A DNA stretch of 64,000 nt. Origin: Bacteroidales bacterium. GTDB taxonomy: Bacteria; Bacteroidota; Bacteroidia; Bacteroidales; JAQUTK01. Position numbers and translations under genes: made by a program. Shown here piece after piece: positions 52,786-61,328 of this stretch. The notes below the pieces were generated by a model that saw only the letters and a program-made list of their open reading frames with translations, was not told the origin of the DNA and searched no databases. Within the stretch, counting starts at the first letter, position 1. Each line of letters begins with the position of its first letter. The DNA is taken from NCBI GenBank assembly GCA_028709785.1, contig JAQUTK010000012.1, forward strand, positions 1 to 64,000, given 5' to 3'.

Positions 52786-54882
52786 TTACTTTTTCCAGAT
52801 ACATCTGTAGTTAAACCGTCGGTTGGGAGCTGTATCCCCATTGGTACATAAGGAAATCGGATCTTCCAACTCGGACGCATTGTCACTCCACTTAAAATCA
52901 AATGTAAATCGATCTTTTGTCAGACCCAACAGATTACGGGGAACTGCCACTTCTATCTTGTTGCCTGAGCACCGATAGTTTAGAGGAGCTACTTCAACCC
53001 AGGGATTGCCGGCGTTATCTGGATCATAGCGCATCAGTGTTGTGCTTTCTTCATTCTTCACACGTTTATTAATCAGATAATCATACCCATACCATCCGGT
53101 TTGGGGATTATTATCTGCATCAATCAGCAGCAACATCCAGTTGGCATCCGTGTAAGAAGAAATTTTCCCTGTTGTCTCCGCATAAAAATAGAGATTCTTT
53201 TTGTCCACAGCGACTTTAGAGGTCACAAGGTCATTCCTGCCGGAAGTGTTTGTATAATGTAATCCGCCATAGCCATTGTGGTCACGGTGAATGACATCTC
53301 CTCTGGTGTCACGATACTCAGTCTGCACCTTGTCCCACTCAGCAAACGAACTATCGAGATTGATTTTTGTAACTCCCTTTTGCTCAGGAATTGGCTGTAT
53401 ACCTTTGTAACGGCGGATATTTTGTGCCATCTGCATATAATAGTTGTCTGTATAGCCACCCTTCATCGGATGAATACCGCGGTTGAACTCTGAATTATAC
53501 TGATCCACAAAGAAGAATGAATTTTCGCGTCCGAGCCAGGGAGTAGTTTTACCACCATCGGGTTGATATTTACCGGCAGTCCACTCATTCCAGTCGTTGA
53601 TGTATAAAAACTCCGGATTAGCTTCAAGAGCTTCGTTCCACCGTTCCTGAAAATAAATGCCATAGCCTTCAGGATGATCCACGGTCTTACCTAACCAAGG
53701 GACATAGGCTGGTCCCGGTAGATCATATTCATTCAGTTTCGGTTCTCCATCCTTTCGTGACCACGACTTGCCGACTCCCATATTCTCGGAAGTCATGGTA
53801 ACAGGATGTTGCGCTGTCGTAACAGCAGCCTCCTCCCGCTTTCCATCGTGTGTAGAAAGCAGCTCTTCGGGTTTCATCGCTTTTACTTTTGGATCGGCCA
53901 TACTGTAGCCAAAACTCCAGTTGTCTTCTGTGCCTACAAATCTTTCACCTGCCCATTCATAATATCCCCACCACATCGTACGAAGAGTGAAAAAGGATTT
54001 TACCTCCCGGGTATAGTCTTTATAGTTTTCTTCTGCATAATCCGGATTTCCATAATTTGGATGATTTGGATCGGTTTTAGCCAAAGGATCATAATGCGGA
54101 TTAGGATTTTTCACGCCTCCACCATTTGCATCCATAGAAGGATTTCCATTGTACAGTAAAAGAGGCTTTCCATCCCAGTAAAACCATAAATCTTTGTATT
54201 TTTCTTCTTTGAAGATCCGGTCATACAGATCCTGAACAACAGTAATCACCGGTCCGTTGAAAGCCCAGAAACAGAATTGAGGCACCTTGTTACCTTCTGC
54301 TTTCATCTTTTGCATGGTAGTAAAGAGCACTTCCCACTCATCCCAGTACCTGACAGCATTGGTAACATCCATGACCAAGACATCAACACCGGCATCAGCG
54401 AGCATAGACATATCCTTACGGATCACATACTCATCCTGACTGAGAAAATAGCCCATTTCAGGTTCTCCCCAGTGATACGAACTTTCGGTCCAGAGAGGAT
54501 GTTTGGCATCCATTCGAGCTTTGGGATCCTTTTCAAGGACTTTTGTCACATCTGCGGAATACGGAGTCTTGAAATTGGTATAATGGTCTTGCGTATGCCA
54601 GGTAATGTAAAATATACCAACTATACGCCGCTGATCTTTTTTTACTGCTCCCACTTCTGAATAGTCCGGCATAGAACGACCAAGCGCATCATTGGCAACC
54701 CAGGTATCCGGAAAGATATCCCTGTATTCATTAGCCAAAGAAAGAGAGTCTTGTTTTGATTTTTCTGATGCTTTACCAGAAATCATTTGACTTTGACATT
54801 CTTTGGACTGACACGTGGCACTGATTAATCCAAATACTACGGCAATAGCACCTGCTAAACTGACAAAAGAGGCTGTTTTCAT
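52786..54882 (-). CDS. Secreted glycoside hydrolase family 71/99-like protein
   Basis: A 698-aa exported protein with a signal segment and a possible lipobox Cys at about 24 (LISATCQ). The catalytic part (about 85-510) is a TIM-barrel of the GH71/99-like type: RIVGIFYITWHTQDHY, LADAGVDVLVMDVTNA and FLYINDWNEWTAGKY mark strands with acidic residues. The C-terminal 190 residues have the look of a CBM9-type domain (KVAVDKKNLYFYAET, LLLIDADNNPQTGW). GH99 enzymes act on alpha-mannans, but the substrate here is unknown. Transcribed leftward as a neighbour of the hexosaminidase gene, 25 bp away. Confidence 0.75.
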   Translation of the reverse strand: MKTASFVSLAGAIAVVFGLISATCQSKECQSQMISGKASEKSKQDSLSLANEYRDIFPDTWVANDALGRSMPDYSEVGAVKKDQRRIVGIFYITWHTQDHYTNFKTPYSADVTKVLEKDPKARMDAKHPLWTESSYHWGEPEMGYFLSQDEYVIRKDMSMLADAGVDVLVMDVTNAVRYWDEWEVLFTTMQKMKAEGNKVPQFCFWAFNGPVITVVQDLYDRIFKEEKYKDLWFYWDGKPLLLYNGNPSMDANGGGVKNPNPHYDPLAKTDPNHPNYGNPDYAEENYKDYTREVKSFFTLRTMWWGYYEWAGERFVGTEDNWSFGYSMADPKVKAMKPEELLSTHDGKREEAAVTTAQHPVTMTSENMGVGKSWSRKDGEPKLNEYDLPGPAYVPWLGKTVDHPEGYGIYFQERWNEALEANPEFLYINDWNEWTAGKYQPDGGKTTPWLGRENSFFFVDQYNSEFNRGIHPMKGGYTDNYYMQMAQNIRRYKGIQPIPEQKGVTKINLDSSFAEWDKVQTEYRDTRGDVIHRDHNGYGGLHYTNTSGRNDLVTSKVAVDKKNLYFYAETTGKISSYTDANWMLLLIDADNNPQTGWYGYDYLINKRVKNEESTTLMRYDPDNAGNPWVEVAPLNYRCSGNKIEVAVPRNLLGLTKDRFTFDFKWSDNASELEDPISLCTNGDTAPNRRFNYRCIWKK

Positions 54883-54907
54883 TGTTCAGATCTGTCTTAT
54901 TCAATGA

Positions 54908-56527
54908 TTAATACTTATCCAACTGCGTTTTAAGATATCCTTTTTCTTTCCATATCACTTCTATCTTTTTAAATCTTTCTCTGAAATCAGTATAGTTCTT
55001 CGTTTCGTACGGTGTCCATCCACACTCAGCAAGAGCAGCAATACGCGGAAAAGTCTGATAATAGAGTCTGTCTGTGTTAGGCGTAAATTCACCCCACATC
55101 TGACATCCAAAACCATAAATTTTAGTTTGATCCTTTTTAGAAACACCTTCGGGAACAGGATTAAACGAATAGGCTTTCTCGAAAGAGATTCCATCATATG
55201 TATAATCCAGGTATGTAAACATTCGGTTAGAATTGACAACATCATATCCCTTTGCAATGGCTTTATTCACCAGACTAATCTCTCCATCCCAAAACTGAAC
55301 AATAGTGCCCGGCGCCAGCTTTTCAGACTGACTAGCCTGTACATTTGCTTCTCCCCGGATATTATCACCGGTAATCTCATTCCATCCAATCATCCGACAC
55401 CCCTTAGATGCCAGATAGGCAGACAAACGGTTATTGGCATAAAGCTGCAGATCCGAAAAGGTTGGAATATTGTTTTCTTTCATGAAACGGACAACCTCTT
55501 CTGAATTCTGCCAATGTGAGTAGTTAGCCTCATCTCCACCGATATGAACAATCTTTGAAGGAAACAATTTAATAACTTCATCAAGCACATTATGAATGAA
55601 AGCCTCTACTTTTGGATCTGTCACATTGTAAAGATCTCCCCATACGGCCTTATTCTCTTTACGGCTTGAGGAACCTAACCACGGATAAGCTGCAATGGAA
55701 GCAGAAGCATGACCGGGAACTTCTATCTCGGGGATTATTTTTATGCCACGATCGCCGGCATATTTTACGACTTCGCGAATTTCATCCTGCGTATAGTACA
55801 TCTTACGAGTAGCATAGGCACTATCCCATTGTTGTGGAGTGAGGTTTGGTGTTGTATAATCCCGCTTCGACCCTACCGATGTCAGTTCGGGGTATTTTTT
55901 TATCTCGATTCTCCATCCCGGATCATCCACCAAATGCCAGTGGAATGTATTCATCTTCAAACGGGCCATCTCATCCAGCAGTCCTTTCACAACTTCGATT
56001 CCCTGAAAATGGCGGCTTTCATCCAACATAAAAGCACGCCACGGAAATTGAGGAGTATCAGAAATTGTACATCCCGATATAATTATCCGGCCATTATTCT
56101 TCTTCGTCAATTGGCGCAACGTCTGCATACCGTAAAGAAGACCTTCTTTCGAATTGGCCGTGATGGTCACTTTTTCTGGAGCAGCCGATGGGAGGACGGT
56201 TAACTGATAGGCTTCATTGGTTCCGGGAAACTTCTTTTCCTGCTTTACGACAAGTGTAGCCTTCTTTTCATTCTTCACAAACTCCGGATTCAGGCCGGAT
56301 TCCTCCAATATTGAAGTAATATATCCGACGTTTAATGAGGCCTTTTTATCAAGGTAGACCTTCATATTTCCGTCTTTTAATACAAAGTCGGATGGTAGAG
56401 GTTGAATACTTTTGGGCAGAGGAAGAACAGAGATGTCAGTTCTTTGAGCGTGCAAATCGCCTGAAAAAAAGAGTGTTAAACAGATAACTAGCGTAAAGCA
56501 CTTTTTGAAGGATACATTTCTTTTCAT
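54908..56527 (-). CDS. Beta-N-acetylhexosaminidase (GH20)
   Basis: A 539-aa secreted GH20 enzyme with a Sec signal (about 1-27). The N-terminal GH20b domain spans about 30-155. The barrel follows, with the catalytic pair Asp332-Glu333 in HIGGDEANYSHW and upstream HWHLVDDPGWRIEIKKYP. It removes terminal GlcNAc or GalNAc from glycans such as host N-glycans or mucin. It shares a transcript with the GH71/99-like gene. Confidence 0.93.
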   Translation of the reverse strand: MKRNVSFKKCFTLVICLTLFFSGDLHAQRTDISVLPLPKSIQPLPSDFVLKDGNMKVYLDKKASLNVGYITSILEESGLNPEFVKNEKKATLVVKQEKKFPGTNEAYQLTVLPSAAPEKVTITANSKEGLLYGMQTLRQLTKKNNGRIIISGCTISDTPQFPWRAFMLDESRHFQGIEVVKGLLDEMARLKMNTFHWHLVDDPGWRIEIKKYPELTSVGSKRDYTTPNLTPQQWDSAYATRKMYYTQDEIREVVKYAGDRGIKIIPEIEVPGHASASIAAYPWLGSSSRKENKAVWGDLYNVTDPKVEAFIHNVLDEVIKLFPSKIVHIGGDEANYSHWQNSEEVVRFMKENNIPTFSDLQLYANNRLSAYLASKGCRMIGWNEITGDNIRGEANVQASQSEKLAPGTIVQFWDGEISLVNKAIAKGYDVVNSNRMFTYLDYTYDGISFEKAYSFNPVPEGVSKKDQTKIYGFGCQMWGEFTPNTDRLYYQTFPRIAALAECGWTPYETKNYTDFRERFKKIEVIWKEKGYLKTQLDKY

Positions 56528-56561
56528 GTTGAATGAGTATATGATTTTAATGGTAATGGCG

Positions 56562-56569
56562 CAAAGTTA
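56562..56569 (-). promoter_or_regulatory. Bacteroidetes -7 promoter element for the hexosaminidase gene
   Basis: On the minus strand TAACTTTG matches TAnnTTTG, 35 bp before the start. Confidence 0.5.
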
Positions 56570-56697
56570 TGCTTTATGCAATTGGGAGTACTTTAAAATT
56601 TGATCGAATTACTGTCAGATCTGACAATTGAAAGATGAAACATCAAACTTCTCTGCAACTAATCGGTATGAATGCGTTGAGCCTTCTGTATGAATGG

Positions 56698-56765
56698 AAA
56701 AAAACATCAGGTCGTTTGTATCGTTTCACAATTGTGAAACGATACAAACGACCTGATGTTTTTTT
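56698..56765. terminator. Perfect 68-nt palindrome, probable terminator
   Basis: The two 34-nt arms match without a single mismatch and without a spacer, centred between 56731 and 56732. It begins with seven A and ends with seven T, as in a bidirectional rho-independent terminator. It lies about 78 bp after the stop of the propeller hydrolase gene. The stem is much longer than other terminators in this window. The remaining gap (56528-56842) shows no gene. Confidence 0.7.
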
Positions 56766-56842
56766 AAAGAGAACCTATAGTTATCTGACCAATTTCTATT
56801 TATTCAAAAGAGTATATTGCTCCTTCTGCAAATTCGTAAGAA

Positions 56843-58501
56843 TCAAATCTTTACCTTCCCATGCAATAAAGATGGGTCCTTATCATCTGGATTGATGATC
56901 ACAATCATATTATATTCTACTCCTTTTTCAAGGACTTTGCCACAGGTAAGTTCGACATTCGTTTTTTCATAAGGCTTCAGTCCCTTAACCTTCCCTGTTG
57001 CAACTACCACCTCTTTCTTATCCGCGGTAGTATAGACGATCTTCAGTTTGGCACTCTTTGAAGCAACCTGCCCAAAGTTCTGAACTTCAACATTCAAATT
57101 AAAACCATTCTCTGCGGATGTTATCTTGGGCAGACAGGGGGAAAGAATGGGTTCGATGAACTTTACGTACGGCAGACGGGCATATCCAAACAAGAGCTCC
57201 CCTTTGATTGTCTTGCCAAGCATCTTAGCTGCAAATTCATCTTCAGAAATACCATTCCCTTCTCCATGAAAGGTCACGATCAAATCCTTTCCCGAATTCT
57301 CAGTTTTCAGTACCTTGCAACCTTTGCCGTAGTTTACTGTTTCAGCCTCACCGAAGCGCAAAGAGTTTATATCAATGTCGGATTGTGGGTCAAATCCTTC
57401 CTCTGCGGCAATCTTTACACGAATGGTTTTTGTCTTTTGTGTAATTGGGCTCTTGTCAAGTATTGTAAGTAAACGTCCTGTAGTCAAAGGAATACAGATA
57501 TTCTTCGAACTATGATTATCATTGGCCTTGTCCTCGTTTTTCAAAGTATCAATCACCGCAAAATTTGCCTGAATAGCACGGCCATATTGGTCTTGGTATA
57601 TTTTTAGACGTTCATACTTGAACCACTCTTCGACCTTGCCGTCCTCTCGCACAGAAACTCCCGGTAAATAGGCTTCTCCTGATTCCCATTTCCAGTTACG
57701 ACCATCTTTGGATCGAAGATAATAGGCTGCACGTCCAAGCCAATCGTTGACAATCAGATTGTACTGAATGTTATCACGCCAGATCACAGGATCTTCAAAA
57801 CGGCCACGGATATTGGGATAAGCCCTTTTTTCAGATATTTGGTTGTAGGCAGATACACCTGTCTGGCTGAACCATACACCGCCCCCACGACACACCATCA
57901 TATAGGAACCATCTTCACGTTGCGCAAAAGTCAGGTTGGACAAACCTTCTATTATATTCCTGTCACGATTTAAGAACTCAAACTTTTTATACGTCCAAGG
58001 GCCATTACATCCGTCTGCAATGTAATAACCATCGATAACATAGAGAACATATCTCCCATCTTTCAATCTGTAAACTTCAGGATTATGCCCTTTTCCAATC
58101 GTGTCTTTTACCACAAACGGGCCATATTGATTATCTGAAACCGAATTAAATACTGTCGAACCCGGCCAGGTAGCATGTCCCCTCGGCGAACTTTCAAGCC
58201 ATCCACATACAAAAAGATGGTATTTGCCATCCTCGCACTTTTTGATGTTTCCACCCCAGTACGACCATTTCCTATTTTCAATACCATTATCAATGTATCT
58301 GGGAATTACACCTTCTGCACCCCAAGTATCAGAAGTAAGTTTACCGACACTCTTCATCGGTTTGAATAGATCCATAAATCGTCCACCTTGAACGAGATTC
58401 TCCCATCCAGCCGGGCGAATACGCTCTTCAATTTGTGCCATTGCCTCATTGCCTATCACTAAGAAGGTCACCAATACGATAAGAATTTGTTTTGTCTTCA
58501 T
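56843..58501 (-). CDS. Secreted beta-propeller glycoside hydrolase-like protein
   Basis: A 552-aa exported protein with signal peptide (about 1-22, ending EAMAQ). Residues about 45-340 have the repeated blades of five-bladed propeller enzymes (GH43/GH117-like): NPEVYRLKDGRYVLYVIDG, GRFEDPVIWRDNIQYNLIV. The remainder is beta-rich, possibly a carbohydrate-binding and an Ig-like domain (VEVQNFGQVASKSAKLKI). The precise family and substrate are unknown. It is separated from the hexosaminidase gene by a strong palindromic terminator, so it is its own transcription unit. Confidence 0.65.
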   Translation of the reverse strand: MKTKQILIVLVTFLVIGNEAMAQIEERIRPAGWENLVQGGRFMDLFKPMKSVGKLTSDTWGAEGVIPRYIDNGIENRKWSYWGGNIKKCEDGKYHLFVCGWLESSPRGHATWPGSTVFNSVSDNQYGPFVVKDTIGKGHNPEVYRLKDGRYVLYVIDGYYIADGCNGPWTYKKFEFLNRDRNIIEGLSNLTFAQREDGSYMMVCRGGGVWFSQTGVSAYNQISEKRAYPNIRGRFEDPVIWRDNIQYNLIVNDWLGRAAYYLRSKDGRNWKWESGEAYLPGVSVREDGKVEEWFKYERLKIYQDQYGRAIQANFAVIDTLKNEDKANDNHSSKNICIPLTTGRLLTILDKSPITQKTKTIRVKIAAEEGFDPQSDIDINSLRFGEAETVNYGKGCKVLKTENSGKDLIVTFHGEGNGISEDEFAAKMLGKTIKGELLFGYARLPYVKFIEPILSPCLPKITSAENGFNLNVEVQNFGQVASKSAKLKIVYTTADKKEVVVATGKVKGLKPYEKTNVELTCGKVLEKGVEYNMIVIINPDDKDPSLLHGKVKI

Positions 58502-58673
58502 GTTATTTCATTCATTATTATACAGGGCGCAAAGTAAAACAATATTTTCTTTTCTCTGATGCTATTATATTGGATTTATATGATTCAAAGAGACATTAAC
58601 ATCAATCCAAGGCCCATCAATTTGTTTTTTCGGGTAATTAAGGTTTTCTTTCATATTAATGAATAACTTTGTC

Positions 58674-58681
58674 GCTGTTTT
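58674..58681 (+). promoter_or_regulatory. Bacteroidetes -7 promoter element for the class A PBP gene
   Basis: TAACTTTG matches TAnnTTTG, 13 bp before the start, giving a very short leader. Confidence 0.45.
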
Positions 58682-58693
58682 TACGAAGGCAAA

Positions 58694-61177
58694 ATGAAAC
58701 GCATGACATTACAAGGTTTAAAAACACTAGTGAAAGAATCATTGTCTCGCGGAAAGAGATGGCTTTCATCAAAGAATAAAGGATGCTCCCACTTGGAGAG
58801 TGTTTTGGTTTCCTGCTTTCAAACCTGCAGGAGCTACGTGAAAAGATATAAATCTTATTATCGCCAATCTCCATGGCATAAGAAGACAGCCCTTTCTATA
58901 GCAACCTTTATACTCTTTTTTTTGATTTACCTGGTAATGGTGGATATCAACTTCCTTTGGTTGTTTGGTAAATCGCCAAGTATGTCCATGATTAAGAATC
59001 CCCAGCAAAGTGAAGCATCGTTTATTTACACGGCTGATGGAAAGCCGCTCGGCAAGTATTTTCGTGAGAACAGAACTCCGGTAGAATACGAAGAGATTTC
59101 CCCTCTTTTGATCAAGACACTCATTTGTACAGAAGACGAACGTTTTTATGAGCACTTTGGAGTGGATCTGGAAGGCCTTTTTTCAGCTGTAAAGGATATG
59201 ACTCAGGGAAAAGCACGCGGAGCCAGTACAATCACCCAGCAACTGGTAAAAAACATGTTTAAGGTTCGTTCCCAATACTCCAGAGGGCTTTTGGGCTATA
59301 TTCCGGGAGTGAAATTACTGATCATGAAGTCGAAAGAGTGGATTACAGCAGTGAAAATTGAAATGAGGTATTCAAAAAAAGAGATTCTGACCATGTATCT
59401 CAATACCGTTGATTTCGGGAGTAATGCTTATGGAATAAAAACAGCCTGCAAAACTTATTTTAAATCGACGCCAAAGGATATCACCATTGAACAGTCCGCA
59501 ACATTGGTCGGATTATTAAAAGCAACTACTACCTATAATCCACGTGTCAATCCGAAGAACAGCCTAAAACGACGCAATGTAGTATTGGATAATCTGTTTT
59601 CTCATCACCTGATATCTGCCACCGAACTGGATTCTCTGAAAAAAATTCCGATACGCTTAAACTATAGCGTTGAAAGTAATTACGATGGTGAAGCTCTTTA
59701 TTTTAGAGAAGCAGTTGCAGAGTATTTGAAAGAATGGTGCAAGGATAATAATATGGATCTCTATTCCGATGGATTGAGAATATATACAACGCTGGATTCC
59801 CGCATGCAAAAGTATGCAGAGATAGCTGTGGATAAGCAAATGCGCATTGTGCAAAACAACTTCAATAACCATTGGGGGCGCGAGAATCCCTGGCAGGATG
59901 CCAACCACAAAGAGATTGTGAATTTTATCGAAGATATTGCTAAAGGGACCTTAGCCTACAAAGCTTTGCAGTCAAGATATCCGGATCAACCGGACTCAGC
60001 GACATTCTATCTAAATAAGCCTCATCGTCTTAAAGTTTTTGACTACAAAGTTGGCGTCAAAGATACCACGTTCAGCACAATGGACTCCATCCGCTACATG
60101 GAGCGTTTTATGCATACGGGATTTGTCTCAATCGAACCTCAAACAGGATATGTAAAAGCCTGGGTTGGTGATATAAATTTCGATACATGGAAATATGACA
60201 AGGTACTGTCCAAACGCCAACCAGGTTCAACTTTCAAACTCTTTGTTTATGCCACAGCACTTAATAAAGGGTTAGCTCCATGCGACACTCGAGTGGATCA
60301 ATATATTGCTTGGGATGTTATGGATAAAGGTGAAATGAAGAAATGGACTCCCCGTAATGCGAATGGTGTTTATACAGGCGAATCGATGACCCTTAAAGCT
60401 GCTTTCGCCAGATCAATTAACACTATCGCTGTACAGCTTGCTAAAGAGTTTGGCGTTGAAGAGGTTATTAAAACAGCTTATGCAATGGGGATTAAAACGC
60501 AGCTAAATAACATTCCATCCGTTTCACTTGGTTCATCTGACGTCTCACTGCTTGAGCTGGTAAATGCTTATTGCACCGTGATCAATGATGGTATGACCCA
60601 TGATCCGATATTGGTTACCCGTATAGTGGATCATGAGGGAAAAGTGCTATTCGAGCACAAACCTGTGCAAACACAAGCCATTCCATACGAGACAGCCTTT
60701 CTGATGACACAATTGCTTCGTGCCGGACTGACTGAATATAATGCCACTTCACAAAATCTGTGGACCTATGATATTTTTCGTGATGGTACTGAGTTTGGAG
60801 GGAAAACAGGTACTTCATCAAACCATTCGGATGCCTGGTTTGTAGGTGTTTCTCCAAATCTGGTGGGAGGAGCCTGGGTGGGAGGCGAACACAGAAGCGT
60901 TCATTTCAGAACCGGCAAGCTGGGAGAAGGTAGTAAAACCGCATTACCAATCTTTGGTTACTTTATGGAACAGGTGCTTAAAGATGATAACCTGGCTAAA
61001 TACAGAGCCAAATTCCCAAAGCCAAAACAAAAGATAGAGAAATCGTACGACTGCCAGTCACATCGTCCGGCAAATGACTCTATCGACGGATTGGAAGGGG
61101 ATAGTCTGCAATTAGATGTTATTGATAATCTTGATGATGTTGATGCCATGAATGAAAGTGATTCCATCATGCCATGA
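58694..61177 (+). CDS. Class A penicillin-binding protein (PBP1A-type)
   Basis: An 827-aa bifunctional wall synthase. A basic cytoplasmic tail and a transmembrane helix (about 66-84) come first. The glycosyltransferase domain follows, with catalytic Glu in TEDERFYEH (147-155) and RGASTITQQLVKN, then the transpeptidase domain with S-x-x-K in GSTFKLF (about 512-518), SIN in ARSINTIAV and KTG in GGKTGTSS. A long acidic C-terminal tail (about 780-827) is not part of either domain. Confidence 0.95.
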   Translation: MKRMTLQGLKTLVKESLSRGKRWLSSKNKGCSHLESVLVSCFQTCRSYVKRYKSYYRQSPWHKKTALSIATFILFFLIYLVMVDINFLWLFGKSPSMSMIKNPQQSEASFIYTADGKPLGKYFRENRTPVEYEEISPLLIKTLICTEDERFYEHFGVDLEGLFSAVKDMTQGKARGASTITQQLVKNMFKVRSQYSRGLLGYIPGVKLLIMKSKEWITAVKIEMRYSKKEILTMYLNTVDFGSNAYGIKTACKTYFKSTPKDITIEQSATLVGLLKATTTYNPRVNPKNSLKRRNVVLDNLFSHHLISATELDSLKKIPIRLNYSVESNYDGEALYFREAVAEYLKEWCKDNNMDLYSDGLRIYTTLDSRMQKYAEIAVDKQMRIVQNNFNNHWGRENPWQDANHKEIVNFIEDIAKGTLAYKALQSRYPDQPDSATFYLNKPHRLKVFDYKVGVKDTTFSTMDSIRYMERFMHTGFVSIEPQTGYVKAWVGDINFDTWKYDKVLSKRQPGSTFKLFVYATALNKGLAPCDTRVDQYIAWDVMDKGEMKKWTPRNANGVYTGESMTLKAAFARSINTIAVQLAKEFGVEEVIKTAYAMGIKTQLNNIPSVSLGSSDVSLLELVNAYCTVINDGMTHDPILVTRIVDHEGKVLFEHKPVQTQAIPYETAFLMTQLLRAGLTEYNATSQNLWTYDIFRDGTEFGGKTGTSSNHSDAWFVGVSPNLVGGAWVGGEHRSVHFRTGKLGEGSKTALPIFGYFMEQVLKDDNLAKYRAKFPKPKQKIEKSYDCQSHRPANDSIDGLEGDSLQLDVIDNLDDVDAMNESDSIMP

Positions 61178-61267
61178 GATTTATTACAGGCTCACAATAT
61201 CTCATGTAATATTCCAGAACATTATTCGTTTCTATTTAGAATTGGATATTATTCTTTAAAAGTTTTC

Positions 61268-61275
61268 TATCTTTG
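61268..61275 (+). promoter_or_regulatory. Bacteroidetes -7 promoter element for the DUF2723 gene
   Basis: TATCTTTG matches TAnnTTTG; TTGG about 26 bp upstream could be the -33 region. The start codon follows 54 bp downstream. Confidence 0.6.
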
Positions 61276-61328
61276 CCCGTATTTAAGCTGTATACAAAGT
61301 AAGTATAATTTATAACGACTATAATTGA

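Noticed and set aside
56635-56895. 86-aa frame on the plus strand
   Set aside because: It runs through the 68-nt palindrome and overlaps the end of the opposing hydrolase gene, with no ribosome site or family match.
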